DNA of 64,000 bases, taken from the NCBI RefSeq assembly GCF_002223055.1, contig NZ_NKFL01000006.1, forward strand, positions 2,046,001 to 2,110,000. The letters are read 5' to 3'. The stretch comes from Burkholderia sp. HI2500. Its GTDB lineage: Bacteria; Pseudomonadota; Gammaproteobacteria; Burkholderiales; Burkholderiaceae. Both the position numbers and the translations under genes were made by a program. Under the pieces are notes generated by a model that made no database searches, had not been told where the DNA came from, and worked only from the letters and a program-made list of their open reading frames with translations. Below, in pieces: positions 53,387 through 63,833 of the stretch. Positions within the stretch are counted from its first letter, which is position 1, and every line of letters starts with the position of its first letter.

Positions 53387-53598
53387 TTTTTTCGCACAAA
53401 AGCCACTGTCGCAAAAAAACAAAAAATAATACCCAGAAGAGTTCCGTTCACCAAAACGAATTTGGTGTCGTTATTATCCCACAAAAAACCACCGCCATAA
53501 AAATAGGCCACAAATATCATCACAAATGCCTTTATGGAGGCAAAACACATGAATGACAGAAAGAAAGAAGCCAAATACAAAACAATCAATCTAAGCAT
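53383..53598 (-). CDS. small membrane protein, probable cognate CDI immunity protein (CdiI/BcpI)
   Basis: A 71-residue protein that starts three bases after the cdiA stop codon, the expected place for the immunity gene. Two helices (LYLASFFLSFMCFASIKAFV and LVNGTLLGIIFCFFATVAFV) flank FLWDNNDTK, a layout like the two downstream proteins. Immunity proteins to pore-forming CDI toxins, as in E. coli EC93, are inner-membrane proteins, which fits the hydrophobic toxin tip here. Position is strong evidence, function is inferred. Confidence 0.62.
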   Translation of the reverse strand: MLRLIVLYLASFFLSFMCFASIKAFVMIFVAYFYGGGFLWDNNDTKFVLVNGTLLGIIFCFFATVAFVRKK

Positions 53599-53601
53599 TT
53601 T

Positions 53602-56600
53602 TCACTTCCCAGACCGAGATTTGGCATCGTTTATGGCTTTCGTTCCAGCTTCAGCACCGGCGGCAGCACCAATACCAGCTCCAATTGCAGGAACATTATT
53701 CGGGTTAAACAGATTCTGCCCAGATGATCCCGCCCAAACTCCTGTCCCGGACCACCCGAAGCTACCCACTCCAGACTTCGCTAACACAGAAATCAAATTT
53801 TGCATGGCGAGTCCTGTACCATACCCGATAGCTGCCGCGCCCGCGTTCACCGCTGCGCCGGTTGCGATACTGTCGTGTTTGCCAGAGATCGCATTGTTAG
53901 TGACGGTATCAAGAGCACCTGTCACCGCATTTATTACGACATTCCCAAAGAACTTGGTGTAAGTGCCGGCTCCGCCAGCCAGCGCAGCATATCCAACATC
54001 AACAGGATTGACTGTGCCATTCTGAATGTACTGCGATGTCGCATTTACACTACCAGTCAGGACACCAATACCAATAGGCGACGCCCACGAGCTGGATCCC
54101 AAAGCTCCGGTCGAACCAAAAATTGGCGCGCCGGGGATAGCGGCTAATCCGGCAGCAATCTCTGACGCCAGTCCAGCAGTTACCAGGCCGCCGGCAATGA
54201 CGAGTCCGGCCTTTGGATTAGCCACTGCGCCCGGCAACGCCCTTTGCTCCGGTGTCAGTGAGCCATCCTTGTTCCCAGACAAGAACGGACTGTTGTACTC
54301 CGCCGACGTCGCATGGAACAGCCCGCCACCGTTCTGACTGATATACGCTACCGCAGTTGCGTCCCCTCCCGGCCCCTTGCTTGCCGCCGAATCCACCAAG
54401 CGATAACCGTTCGCCAGCAGCATATTCTGCGCCTGCTCTGCAGTCAGCGATTTGCCGGTCTTTTCTTCGTAGAACTTCGCGAAGTCCGTCGCCTTGTCCT
54501 TTGCCCACTGTCTTTCGTCCGGATGCAGCTGCCGGTTGAAGCGATCAACGTTGTACCCCGAGAACGCTCCCGATTCCCCACCCACAGCCGCACCGGCCCC
54601 CGTCGCAAGCGCATTCGCCACGATATTGCCCAGCGCCTGATTCATGTTGGCGTTCCCGGTCGGATCGCTGCCCGCTATCGCACTGCTCAACTCGTTCAGC
54701 TTGCCTGACGCAATCGACGCAATCGCCGCACCAGCGGCGCCCCCTACCGCGTTGCCACCCGCCAACCCCGTCACCAACGCCGCGCCGGCACCTTGCATCA
54801 GTGCGCGGTTCGCTCCGCCTTCCTTCCAGGCGTCAACACCTGCCTGGTCGCCATTCTTCTGGGCTTGCCGTTTCATCTCGTCAGCATAGTCCCCAATCCG
54901 GCGCGACACGGCTTCGCCAGCCGCGCTGGCCGCAGCCATCATGTCCGACTGGTTGGCCAGCAGGTTCTGCATGTCGGGAAGCTTGGCAACCGTGCCGTTC
55001 GTATTCGTCGTATCGCGGTTCAGGCTCGCCACATCCTGCTTCTGGTTTGCCGAGTCCGTAATCGTCACCGTCCCCGCACTCACGCCGCTCTTCGTCGTCG
55101 CGCTATCACTGCCGCTGTCGTTCTGGCCAAGCATGGGCGCAGCGCCACCCGTATTCTTGCCCGACGTGCTGCCGTGCGTGTTGTAGTTCATCCCGCCATC
55201 GCCGGTCGTCGCGCCCGCGCTGAAGCCGCTCGAACTCGCATCGTAATGCGACTGGTTCTGGATGTCCGAGAAGGAGAGAGAACCCGTTGTCAGCGAATTC
55301 TTCGACGCATCTGCGCTGCTCGCGATCAGCCCGCCTTTCAGGTCGGTATTGCCGGTGACGTTGATATTGAAGCCGCCTTCACCCGCTTGGATCCCGGCTT
55401 GCTCATTGACGCCCGCATAACTGCCCGACGCGTTGCCCTTGCTCTGGCTGAAGCTCGCACTGGCGCCGCCCTGACTGACGCTGAAGCCGCCACCCGAACT
55501 CGACTGATGTGCCGCGCTCGTCAGCGTGTCCTGCACGCTGACGATGTTCAGATTCCCGCCCACGTCGGCGTTCACCTGATTGCCCTTCACGTTCGAGCCG
55601 ATGATGTTCGTATCGCCGCCCGAAATGATCGTCACACCGTTTGCCGCGTTCACGTGACTGTTGTTCTGCGTGGCCAGATCGCTGTTGCCGTCGCCGTTGG
55701 CCTTCGACATCGCCGCCGAAATCCCAAAGCCTCCCGTGCCAAACGATACGCCCACGCTCGCGCTCTTCGACTCGTTCGTGCTGCGCGTCGAGTCGGTGTC
55801 CGTCGTATTGACGATATTGACCTGATTTTTTGCCGCCAGGATCACGTCGTTCGCGTTCACGTTCGAGCCGGCGATCGTCACATTGCCGCTACCCGGCTGC
55901 CCGCTCCCCGTTGCCGCAAATGCCACCGTTCCGCCCGCATTCACGTTCGATCCGCGATTCGTCACGCTGTCTTCGGAGAATGCGCTCTTGCTGTGACTGC
56001 TGCCGACGCTGACTTCGACCTTGAACTGAGGCGTTTCGCCTGCCCCCAGCGCCCGGACCACATCGCCTGCGGCCAGGTTCGCATCCCACGCCGCGCTGGC
56101 CGCCGCCATTCCGTGGAGCGCTGCCGCGCGGCCATCCTGGCTATTGCCCGACGCGCGCGATTGACCAACGGCATTCGACACCGCGTCGATCACCGGTGCC
56201 TTCAGTGCCAACGTCAGGCCGCTTTTCGACACTTCCTGCGTTTCGCCGCGGTGGTTCTTGTCCTGCGCCGCGTCGATCGTCACGTTTGCACCAGTCCCGC
56301 TGAGATTCTTCGCGGCGATGAGGTCGCTGCCCGTCACGTGCAGATCGTTGCCAGCCGTGATGCTGAGGTTACCCTTCAGCGAACCGACCGTGCTGGCGTT
56401 GTTCGACACCTCGGTCGTCTGACTGGTCGTCTTCAACGAACTGCTGCCGATCGACACGGACAGACCACCGCCCGACATCAGCCCCGACTCCTTCTTGTCG
56501 TAGTAGCTCGACGACTGCAAGGTATCCTGCGACGTCGTCACCGTCACATTACGCGCGGCCGTGAGTGCAACGTCGTTCGTTCCGACGATGGTACTGCCCT

Positions 56601-59600
56601 GAACATTGACGTCCTTCCCACTGACGATGTTCACACCGTCCGCCGATACCAGGCTGCCGCGATTGAGCGTCATCGTCTGGTCGATCCCGCTCGCAACCTT
56701 CACGCCGCTTACGACATTGCTGTGGCTGTGCGTTTCGTGCGAGTTGAGTTCATGTGTCTCGGTTGCCGCGCCGACATTCACATCGCCAGCCGCCAGCAGG
56801 TTTGCGTTGCCCTTGTCGACGCTGAGCGTGCTACCGGAGAGCGTTATATCCTTGCCCGACACGATATTGACCGTGTCGCCGCCCCTGAGCGCCGTCCCGG
56901 TCAGTGCCTGATCCGACATGTGCAGCGTCTCCGCATAACTGCCGTGACTGTCGCTGCCCGAACTGTTGCTGTTCACGGTCGACGTCGCACTCGCCGCGCC
57001 GAGCGTCACGTTGCCCTTGGCGGCCAGCGTGCCGCCCTGACCAAGGTCGATCTGTGCACCCTTCGCCGTCAGGTCGCCCCCAACAACGACATTCGATTGC
57101 CCACCGACTGTCACCGAGCTGCCGGTGACCTTGTTGATGTCGGTATTCGACACGCCATTGGCCCGCTGCACGATCTTGTGCTCGCCCGTCTGCACCGCGC
57201 CGAGATCCCAGTTACCACCGACATTCATGCCGAGATTGCCGCCGACCGACAGGTTGCCCGCGTTCTGCTGGAAGTTGCCGCCCGTCGTGATCGACGCATC
57301 GCCCGCCACGTCGAGCTTAGCGGTCGGCCCGAGCGTGGTCACCACGCTCGTCGCGCCGTCGCGACTCACCCGTGTGTTCGTCTTCGTCCCCGTATCGAGA
57401 ATGAGGTCTTTCCCAGCATCGAGCTGCAAGCTGCCGGCCTTCACGTTCGCCGACGTCAGGTCGATGTTGTTCTCGGTCTTCAGCGACATCAGCCCACCGC
57501 TTTGCAGCGCACCGAATGCGTTGTCGATCTGCTTGCCCTGGATCGCCAGCGTGTTGTCCGCCTTGATCGTTCCGCTGTTCGTGAACGACTGCGCATTCTG
57601 GAAATCGATGTTCGTCGCACTGATCAACGGGCCGTCGATATTCTGCTGGCTGGCCTTCGCGAGATAGACGACCGGCACGAGCACCGACTGACCGTCGACC
57701 ACACGCGTTTCCATCATGACCACGTTACTGGTCAGCTTCGACACCTGATCGGCCGACAGGCTCGCGCCGATTGGCAAATCGAGCGACTTCGACAGATCCG
57801 CACCGGCCGCCATCAACGATTGATACATGGTCTGCAGGTCTGCGTACGGCCCGAGCACGGCCTTGCCGGTCAGCGCGGTGACTTCGTTGCGCACGAGCTG
57901 CTGCTCGTAGAAACCGTCGCCGAGCCGCTTCGGGATATGCGTGAGGTCGACGCCGAGCTGACCGAAGAAGTAGTCGCTGGAAATGAAATTCTTCTGGTTC
58001 GTGAACGCCGGATTCGTTTCGATCACGTAGCTCGCATTCGGCGCGGTCGTCGGCTTGAACAAGCCGCCTTGCGGAATGGTGAGGTTGTTCAGGACGTTCA
58101 GCGCCGTCGCACTGGCGATGATCGGATCGACCGGCGTCGACGAGCCGCCGTGCACGGCTGACGCCCCCGATTTCGCGCCGCTCGCGTTGCCGCTCAGGTT
58201 GGTGGGCGTGAGACCCGGCACCGACTGCCCCGGCAGCAAGCCGAGCGACGGAATCGATGCGTTGCCCGCCGTATTGTTGACGCTGACACCCGTGCCCGAA
58301 ATCGTGCCGTTCGAACTCAACGTCGAGTCATATTTCGGCAGCTTGTAATCCTTGATCGATGCCGGTGCCGCCTGCGTGTAACCGCCCGGGCGACCGGTCA
58401 CGAAAGGTGCGTTGCCGAACGGCAACTGCCAGTCGTGTTCCGAGTTGTCGTAGTTGTTGTAGTGATACTGGCCCGAGTAGGAAACCGACACGCCCGGCAG
58501 TTTCTGGCCGGACGCCGCCCAGCCGTCGGCGTCGTAGTAGGCCGGCATCTTGATGTCGCCGACCGCCGCGAGGTTGCTCCAGTAGTTTTGCAGCGTGCCG
58601 ACCGACGACGCATCGATCTTGCCGCCCGACACGATCTGCGCGGCCGGGCTGATGTCCGTCACGGTCGTCGCCGTCGCGCTGTCCGCGTAGTAGGTCGTGA
58701 ACTGATACGTGCTGTTCCACTGACCGCCATGAGGCGGCTCGGTGTAGACGCCGCCGATGCTGTCCGGATCCTTCACGCCGATCTGGCCCGTGCGACCGCT
58801 GATCGGAATGCCGAACTGCGCGAGCGATGCCGGATCGATCTGGCTGGTGGACGTCTTCATCGCGCGACGCGTGCTCGTCACCTTGTCCGCGTGCAGTTCC
58901 ATGTCGCCGCCCGACTGGATCAAGGCCGACACGTTGTTGACGAGCGCGGCGTTCGTGTAGTTGCCGCTTGCGTCCTTCCTACCCGCCAGCACGACCTTGC
59001 CCATGCCGAAGATGGCCGTCGTCGCCATCGAATCAGTTGCGGTCGTGTCGTCGCGGTTTTCGATGTCGTGCGCGAGGATTTCGAGCGTGCCGTTAGTGTC
59101 TGATCCGCCAATCAGCGCGGTCGGGCCGAGGTTCGAGATCGTATTCTTCGCGTTGAGCGACACGCTCGCGCCCACGAGCGCGCCGGTATTGGTCAGGTTG
59201 GTCGACTGCGTGCGCAGCAGGCCGCCGGCAGTCAGGGCACCCACGTTGACGATGTTGCCCGCGTCGACGCTCAGGTTGTTGACCGACTGCAGGTTCGCGT
59301 TGTTCGTGAACGTGCCGGGCAACGTGAAGGCGAGATCGTGACCGACGTTGAACTGAGTGTCGGCCGCCGCCGTGTAGTCGCCTTGCAGGTTCACGTTGGC
59401 GTCGTGCGTCGCGCTGTATGTGCCGCCACCCTGCAGCGTGGCTGCAGCGACCGATAAGTCGTGAGTCGAGCTAATCTGACCGCCCGTATTCGTGATCGCG
59501 CCGGTCGTCGTGACGTTCACGTCGCCGGTCGAATTCGTAACGTTGCCAATGGTGCCGCCGCTGTTGTCCAGGGTGTTGCCCTGGACATGAAGCGATGCGC

Positions 59601-62600
59601 CGCTGAGCTGACCGCCTTGCGTGTTGCTGATCGACGCCGCGCCGATCGTCACGTCGCCGTTGCCGGTGATCGCCCCCATGCCGGATACGCCGCCAGCGTG
59701 GCCGTTCGTGATCCGGGTGCCGCCCTGCACGGTCATCTTGCCCGCACCGAGGTCGACAATGGCGCCATCCGCGTTGTCGATCGAGGCCGATTGAATATCC
59801 AGCGTACTGGTGTCGCCGGCCGTCGATTGCCCCGCCTGGACATGCCCGCCGCGGTTCGACAGCGCACCACCGTTCTTCAACGACAGCGACGCGTCTGATC
59901 GCAGCAGACCCTGTGCGTTGTTCACGTCGCCCGCAATGGTCGCGTCGATGCCGCGCTGCGCCGCGAGGATACCGCCGGCGTTGTTCCAGGTAGCCGCGTT
60001 GACGATGGCTTGTCCCTTCGTCACGATCGTGCCCGACGCGTTGTTCAGCGCGCTGGCGCCATTGCCCGGTGCGATCGTCAGCGTACCCGTACCGGCGTGC
60101 GTAATGGTGCCGCCTGCGTTGTTCAGTTCGGCCGGCGTAAGCGTCAGGTCCATGCTGTTGGTCTGGATCACACCGGCGGCCGAGTTGTCGAGCGTGCCGC
60201 TTACATTGATGCCCATTGCCGACGAACCGTATTGCGTGATCGTGCCGCCGTGGTTGACGAGATTTACGGCCGTCAACGCAAGCTGATTCGCCTCGAGCTT
60301 GCCGCCACTGTTGTCGAGCGTCGAATCGGCGGTGACCGACAGGTTCGGCGCGACGATTGAGCCGCCCTGGTTCGTCATCGAGCCGGTGTGGATCGTCGCG
60401 TTCGTGCCCGCACCGATCTGACCGCCGGTATTCGCCAGCGTACCGCTGGCGACACTCAGATCCGTGTTCGACAACAGCTTGCCGTTCGCGTTGTTCAGCG
60501 TGCCGGCGACGGTCGCCGTCAATCCGGTCTGCGCGTTGATCGAGCCCGACGTGTTGTTCAGCGTGCCGGTTTGCGCGACGACGCTCCCGTTACTGGCGAT
60601 CGCGCCGCCGACGTTCGACACCGAACCCGTACCACCGCCAAACGTCAGCGTGCCGTTGCCGGCATGGGTGATCGTGCCGCCGTCGTTGACGAGTGCGGCA
60701 GGGGCGAGCGTCAGGTCGGTACTGTTGGTTTGCAGCGTGCCGCCATTCGAGTTGTCGAGCGTGCCCGACACGTTCACGCTCATCGCCCCGGCCCCGGTCT
60801 GCGTGATCGTGCCGCCGTGATTCACGAGATCCGTCGCATTCAACGAGACCTGACCGGCCTGCACGGTGCCGGCGCTGTTGTCGAGCGTCGTGGCGCTGAC
60901 TGTGGCCGTCTGGCCGACGATTGAGCCGCCGTTGTTCATCAGATACGAGCCGGCGTCGACCGCAACGTTCTGCGCGGCTTGCAGGGTGCCACCACCGTTG
61001 TCGACCGACTGGCCTGCAACATGCAGATTTGTGTTGGAAGTGATCGCGCCGCGGTTGACAACGTTTGCGCCGCGGACCGAAACATCGCCGTTGCCGCCGA
61101 TCACACCACCGTGCGCACCGTTTGCCGTCGTACCCGCCACGTTCGTGAGCTGACCGGTTGCGTTCAGCACCAGACCATCGGCGTTGAGGGAGGTTATCCG
61201 GCCGGCCGTGTTGTCGATCGTCACCCCGCCGACCTCGGCATGCCCGGCACTCTGGATCGTGCCTTGATTGTTCGCGACGGTGCCGCCCCGCAGCGCCATC
61301 GTGCTCTGCGAAACGAACACGCCGGACTGGTTCGCAAGCTGATCGACAGCCGTTACCGACAGCGGCCCCTGTGACGACACGTTGCCGTTCCGGTTCGACA
61401 CGTTGCCGCCCGTCAGGGTCGTAGCGCCGCCGCTCGTCAACTGCCCGTGATCGTTGATGACCGTGCCCGCGGCATTTGCCGTGACCGAACCTTGAGCGCT
61501 CGTCGTCGCGTTCTCGAGGTTTACGTCGCCATTCGTCGCGGTCAGTGCAAGGTTGCCGTTCGCGGCCGTCGTGCTGCCGGCGAGATTCACATCGTGGCCC
61601 GTCACCGAAAGGTCGCCACCCGCAACGTTCTTGCCATTGGCATTCAACTGGCCTGACGTCGCGAGTTGCAGGTCGCCCGCCTGCGTGACGGCACCGTCGC
61701 TATTCACGCCCGCGCCGAGTGTACCGGTCGAATTCAGCGTACCGGCGTTCACGCCCACGTTGTGCCGGGCGGCGAGCGTACCGGTGTTCACTACATCGGC
61801 ACCGGTATTCAGCGATACCGACTGCTGGCCATAGGTCGTGCCGCTGTTCTCGATCCCGCCCGCAGCCGATATCGCGACGTTGCCGAGCGAGTTCATCTTG
61901 CCGGCCTGCACCAGCCGGCCGGCCGTCGTCAGCGTCAGGCCCATCGCGTCGGCTGCAATCGTGCCGGCGTTCCGAACCCCGACACCGCCCTCCGTGCCGA
62001 CCAGGAAAATCCGGTTGCTGTACATGCCGCCCAATTGACCGACATCGATTGCGACGGCCGGCGCGGCGCCTTCACCCTGAATTCGGGTCGCCTGAAGCGT
62101 GTCGTGATTGACCTGGTTCGCGCCGGCCACCACATTCAGGTTGTTCGCGTAAATGGCCGCATTGGTTTGAACGGCCCGGGCAATCAGATCCACCTGATCG
62201 ACCTTCTTCGCATTCAGGCCGGCGCCTTGCACCGTAATGAGGCCACGCGTCGTATTGAAACCGGCCAGCGATCCGTCCGCATTCAGATTGGGGGTTCCCG
62301 TCGTGAGAATTGCGCGCGACGTGTTGATGAAGCCGCCGCCATCGACCACCAGACCAGACGGGTTCGAAATAATCATCTCGGCCCGCTGGCCGGCGATCTC
62401 GACATACCCTCTCAACTGCGAAGGGTTGTTGCTGTTGACCTGATTGATGATGATTCTGGCTGCATCATGTGCACCAAAATTTGGGTTGCCGTTGATATAG
62501 CCGGCCTGCTGCGTGTTCGTCATCACCGGCGAGTTGTTTGCGATCACGCCGGGTTTCTGCACATCGAACTGGGAATAGGTGTTCAGGGAAACGCCGGCCC

Positions 62601-62895
62601 CACTAGGCTTGTTGATATTGACCTGTGGCAAGCCGTTCGCAGTCTGCACAACCGACGGTGCATTCGCCCCTGCGCCCACCACCTGTGCCTGCACCCAGCG
62701 TGGTGCCACGCCCGCCGCCAGCAGCGCCGCAAACGCCGCATGGCGCAGTGCGAACCTCACCGCTACGCGCAGCGGCTGCGCAACGCGGACGGCTTCTCCA
62801 CGGCTTGTCTTCCCCGACGAGTTGGCTGTCTCTTCGACCGCGATCAACATGCCACGTACGCGGCTGAATACCAGACGATATTGGTTCTTGTTCAT
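53602..62895 (-). CDS. cdiA: CdiA/BcpA, contact-dependent inhibition exoprotein (filamentous haemagglutinin family)
   Basis: A 3097-residue exoprotein. The start at 62895 gives an extended signal peptide (MNKNQYRLVFSRVRGMLIAV, ending near APRWVQAQ at residue 71). The TPS secretion domain follows (NINKPSGAGVSLNTYSQFDV; NPNFGAHDAARIIINQVNSN; MIISNPSGLVVDGGGFINTS). Next is a long haemagglutinin repeat region with GGTITQ- and NTGGQI-type motifs, a receptor-binding/stalk centre, and a second repeat region. The last 318 residues begin GYNVDRFNRQLHPDERQWAK, a pretoxin segment common in Burkholderia; the final 200 are Gly/Ala-rich and hydrophobic and are encoded by visibly less GC-rich DNA, which suggests an exchanged, pore-forming tip. 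It is exported by CdiB. Confidence 0.93.
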   Translation of the reverse strand: MNKNQYRLVFSRVRGMLIAVEETANSSGKTSRGEAVRVAQPLRVAVRFALRHAAFAALLAAGVAPRWVQAQVVGAGANAPSVVQTANGLPQVNINKPSGAGVSLNTYSQFDVQKPGVIANNSPVMTNTQQAGYINGNPNFGAHDAARIIINQVNSNNPSQLRGYVEIAGQRAEMIISNPSGLVVDGGGFINTSRAILTTGTPNLNADGSLAGFNTTRGLITVQGAGLNAKKVDQVDLIARAVQTNAAIYANNLNVVAGANQVNHDTLQATRIQGEGAAPAVAIDVGQLGGMYSNRIFLVGTEGGVGVRNAGTIAADAMGLTLTTAGRLVQAGKMNSLGNVAISAAGGIENSGTTYGQQSVSLNTGADVVNTGTLAARHNVGVNAGTLNSTGTLGAGVNSDGAVTQAGDLQLATSGQLNANGKNVAGGDLSVTGHDVNLAGSTTAANGNLALTATNGDVNLENATTSAQGSVTANAAGTVINDHGQLTSGGATTLTGGNVSNRNGNVSSQGPLSVTAVDQLANQSGVFVSQSTMALRGGTVANNQGTIQSAGHAEVGGVTIDNTAGRITSLNADGLVLNATGQLTNVAGTTANGAHGGVIGGNGDVSVRGANVVNRGAITSNTNLHVAGQSVDNGGGTLQAAQNVAVDAGSYLMNNGGSIVGQTATVSATTLDNSAGTVQAGQVSLNATDLVNHGGTITQTGAGAMSVNVSGTLDNSNGGTLQTNSTDLTLAPAALVNDGGTITHAGNGTLTFGGGTGSVSNVGGAIASNGSVVAQTGTLNNTSGSINAQTGLTATVAGTLNNANGKLLSNTDLSVASGTLANTGGQIGAGTNATIHTGSMTNQGGSIVAPNLSVTADSTLDNSGGKLEANQLALTAVNLVNHGGTITQYGSSAMGINVSGTLDNSAAGVIQTNSMDLTLTPAELNNAGGTITHAGTGTLTIAPGNGASALNNASGTIVTKGQAIVNAATWNNAGGILAAQRGIDATIAGDVNNAQGLLRSDASLSLKNGGALSNRGGHVQAGQSTAGDTSTLDIQSASIDNADGAIVDLGAGKMTVQGGTRITNGHAGGVSGMGAITGNGDVTIGAASISNTQGGQLSGASLHVQGNTLDNSGGTIGNVTNSTGDVNVTTTGAITNTGGQISSTHDLSVAAATLQGGGTYSATHDANVNLQGDYTAAADTQFNVGHDLAFTLPGTFTNNANLQSVNNLSVDAGNIVNVGALTAGGLLRTQSTNLTNTGALVGASVSLNAKNTISNLGPTALIGGSDTNGTLEILAHDIENRDDTTATDSMATTAIFGMGKVVLAGRKDASGNYTNAALVNNVSALIQSGGDMELHADKVTSTRRAMKTSTSQIDPASLAQFGIPISGRTGQIGVKDPDSIGGVYTEPPHGGQWNSTYQFTTYYADSATATTVTDISPAAQIVSGGKIDASSVGTLQNYWSNLAAVGDIKMPAYYDADGWAASGQKLPGVSVSYSGQYHYNNYDNSEHDWQLPFGNAPFVTGRPGGYTQAAPASIKDYKLPKYDSTLSSNGTISGTGVSVNNTAGNASIPSLGLLPGQSVPGLTPTNLSGNASGAKSGASAVHGGSSTPVDPIIASATALNVLNNLTIPQGGLFKPTTAPNASYVIETNPAFTNQKNFISSDYFFGQLGVDLTHIPKRLGDGFYEQQLVRNEVTALTGKAVLGPYADLQTMYQSLMAAGADLSKSLDLPIGASLSADQVSKLTSNVVMMETRVVDGQSVLVPVVYLAKASQQNIDGPLISATNIDFQNAQSFTNSGTIKADNTLAIQGKQIDNAFGALQSGGLMSLKTENNIDLTSANVKAGSLQLDAGKDLILDTGTKTNTRVSRDGATSVVTTLGPTAKLDVAGDASITTGGNFQQNAGNLSVGGNLGMNVGGNWDLGAVQTGEHKIVQRANGVSNTDINKVTGSSVTVGGQSNVVVGGDLTAKGAQIDLGQGGTLAAKGNVTLGAASATSTVNSNSSGSDSHGSYAETLHMSDQALTGTALRGGDTVNIVSGKDITLSGSTLSVDKGNANLLAAGDVNVGAATETHELNSHETHSHSNVVSGVKVASGIDQTMTLNRGSLVSADGVNIVSGKDVNVQGSTIVGTNDVALTAARNVTVTTSQDTLQSSSYYDKKESGLMSGGGLSVSIGSSSLKTTSQTTEVSNNASTVGSLKGNLSITAGNDLHVTGSDLIAAKNLSGTGANVTIDAAQDKNHRGETQEVSKSGLTLALKAPVIDAVSNAVGQSRASGNSQDGRAAALHGMAAASAAWDANLAAGDVVRALGAGETPQFKVEVSVGSSHSKSAFSEDSVTNRGSNVNAGGTVAFAATGSGQPGSGNVTIAGSNVNANDVILAAKNQVNIVNTTDTDSTRSTNESKSASVGVSFGTGGFGISAAMSKANGDGNSDLATQNNSHVNAANGVTIISGGDTNIIGSNVKGNQVNADVGGNLNIVSVQDTLTSAAHQSSSGGGFSVSQGGASASFSQSKGNASGSYAGVNEQAGIQAGEGGFNINVTGNTDLKGGLIASSADASKNSLTTGSLSFSDIQNQSHYDASSSGFSAGATTGDGGMNYNTHGSTSGKNTGGAAPMLGQNDSGSDSATTKSGVSAGTVTITDSANQKQDVASLNRDTTNTNGTVAKLPDMQNLLANQSDMMAAASAAGEAVSRRIGDYADEMKRQAQKNGDQAGVDAWKEGGANRALMQGAGAALVTGLAGGNAVGGAAGAAIASIASGKLNELSSAIAGSDPTGNANMNQALGNIVANALATGAGAAVGGESGAFSGYNVDRFNRQLHPDERQWAKDKATDFAKFYEEKTGKSLTAEQAQNMLLANGYRLVDSAASKGPGGDATAVAYISQNGGGLFHATSAEYNSPFLSGNKDGSLTPEQRALPGAVANPKAGLVIAGGLVTAGLASEIAAGLAAIPGAPIFGSTGALGSSSWASPIGIGVLTGSVNATSQYIQNGTVNPVDVGYAALAGGAGTYTKFFGNVVINAVTGALDTVTNNAISGKHDSIATGAAVNAGAAAIGYGTGLAMQNLISVLAKSGVGSFGWSGTGVWAGSSGQNLFNPNNVPAIGAGIGAAAGAEAGTKAINDAKSRSGK

Positions 62896-63078
62896 GGTAC
62901 GGCGGGTGCGATTTTGCGCACCAGGCGAATGAGTTTGGAACGCCGCGACAACTGACGAAAAGGTTGGCAACGTCGAAATCGACGTTCCCGGATTTCCCCG
63001 CCTTTTCTTCACTCAGGTTGCAGCGAATTTGGTTGGTCTCTCGCGCCGAAATATATCGAAAGATTTGTCGGAAGAGTG

Positions 63079-63270
63079 TCAGGAATTGATAAAGCCGTGT
63101 CGCTCTGGAATAGCCACAATCGACTTTCCGGACAGGTACGCCTCGATTTTTCCCTCATTCAGGTCGAGTGCCACTCCAAATGGCCTGAAACTTCCGTCAC
63201 CTTTTAACAATCGGAATATATTTTTAAAAATACTGCCGATATTTGAGATAAATGGATATTCGTAGCTGTC
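63079..63270 (-). pseudogene. gene fragment upstream of cdiA
   Basis: A 63-codon open frame without a start codon, ending at 63079. It reads like real protein in its second half (FRPFGVALDLNEGKIEAYLS, SIVAIPERHGF) and lies in AT-rich DNA, so it may be the remains of a small gene, perhaps another immunity gene. The promoter of cdiA must lie within or just after it. Unrecognised. Confidence 0.3.
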
Positions 63271-63833
63271 TCATGATCGGCATCACATCAATCGCTCGAC
63301 GACGAATCCGATCAAATAAGCAGAATTCGGGCATATCAGCGCTCTGCCATCGTCAATCGAACCGGGGGGTTTCTTACTTCATCCGTGAGGGATGCCGTCT
63401 CCAATCTTTCAGTCGAGAATTGACGTTCAGATTCCTGATTGACAATCTGGTCAAACCTCTGGTTTGCGACCGACACGTTTCGCGGCCGAATCGATGTAGC
63501 GACCGCCGTGTCGTGCGCTTGCAACAAAAGCACGCGCGTGATGCCGCAATGCACGTCCTGTTCGCGCCGGCGCATTCGCGTCGCCCTTGCGACCAATCGT
63601 CGCGAAACATCTCGATTCCACACGATTCGTCGCTTTTCTCCCCCAGTCCGATTGCCCACCCGGATCACGTCGCGTATGGTGCTGCCCGTCCGCGTGCGAT
63701 ACAGCGCCCGACCCGCGCGCTGTCGCCCGGACCTTCGACCGTCGTCCCGCACGACGGCCGCGTGGGCCGTGCCCGCCGCTCACCGTCTCCGCGATGCCGC
63801 CCTCCGGCGCCGCGCATTCTTGAGGAGAGAGAC
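63271..63833. other. intergenic region before the microgene; no gene seen
   Basis: About 560 bases with no convincing frame, RNA gene or repeat apart from the part from about 63690 on that is similar to 49751-49789. It contains the upstream region of the microgene. Confidence 0.4.

Noticed and set aside
54793..58161. Plus-strand frame of about 1100 codons opposite cdiA
   Set aside because: Arg/His-rich composition and no domain, typical of antisense frames in GC-rich DNA; the minus strand carries an intact CdiA.
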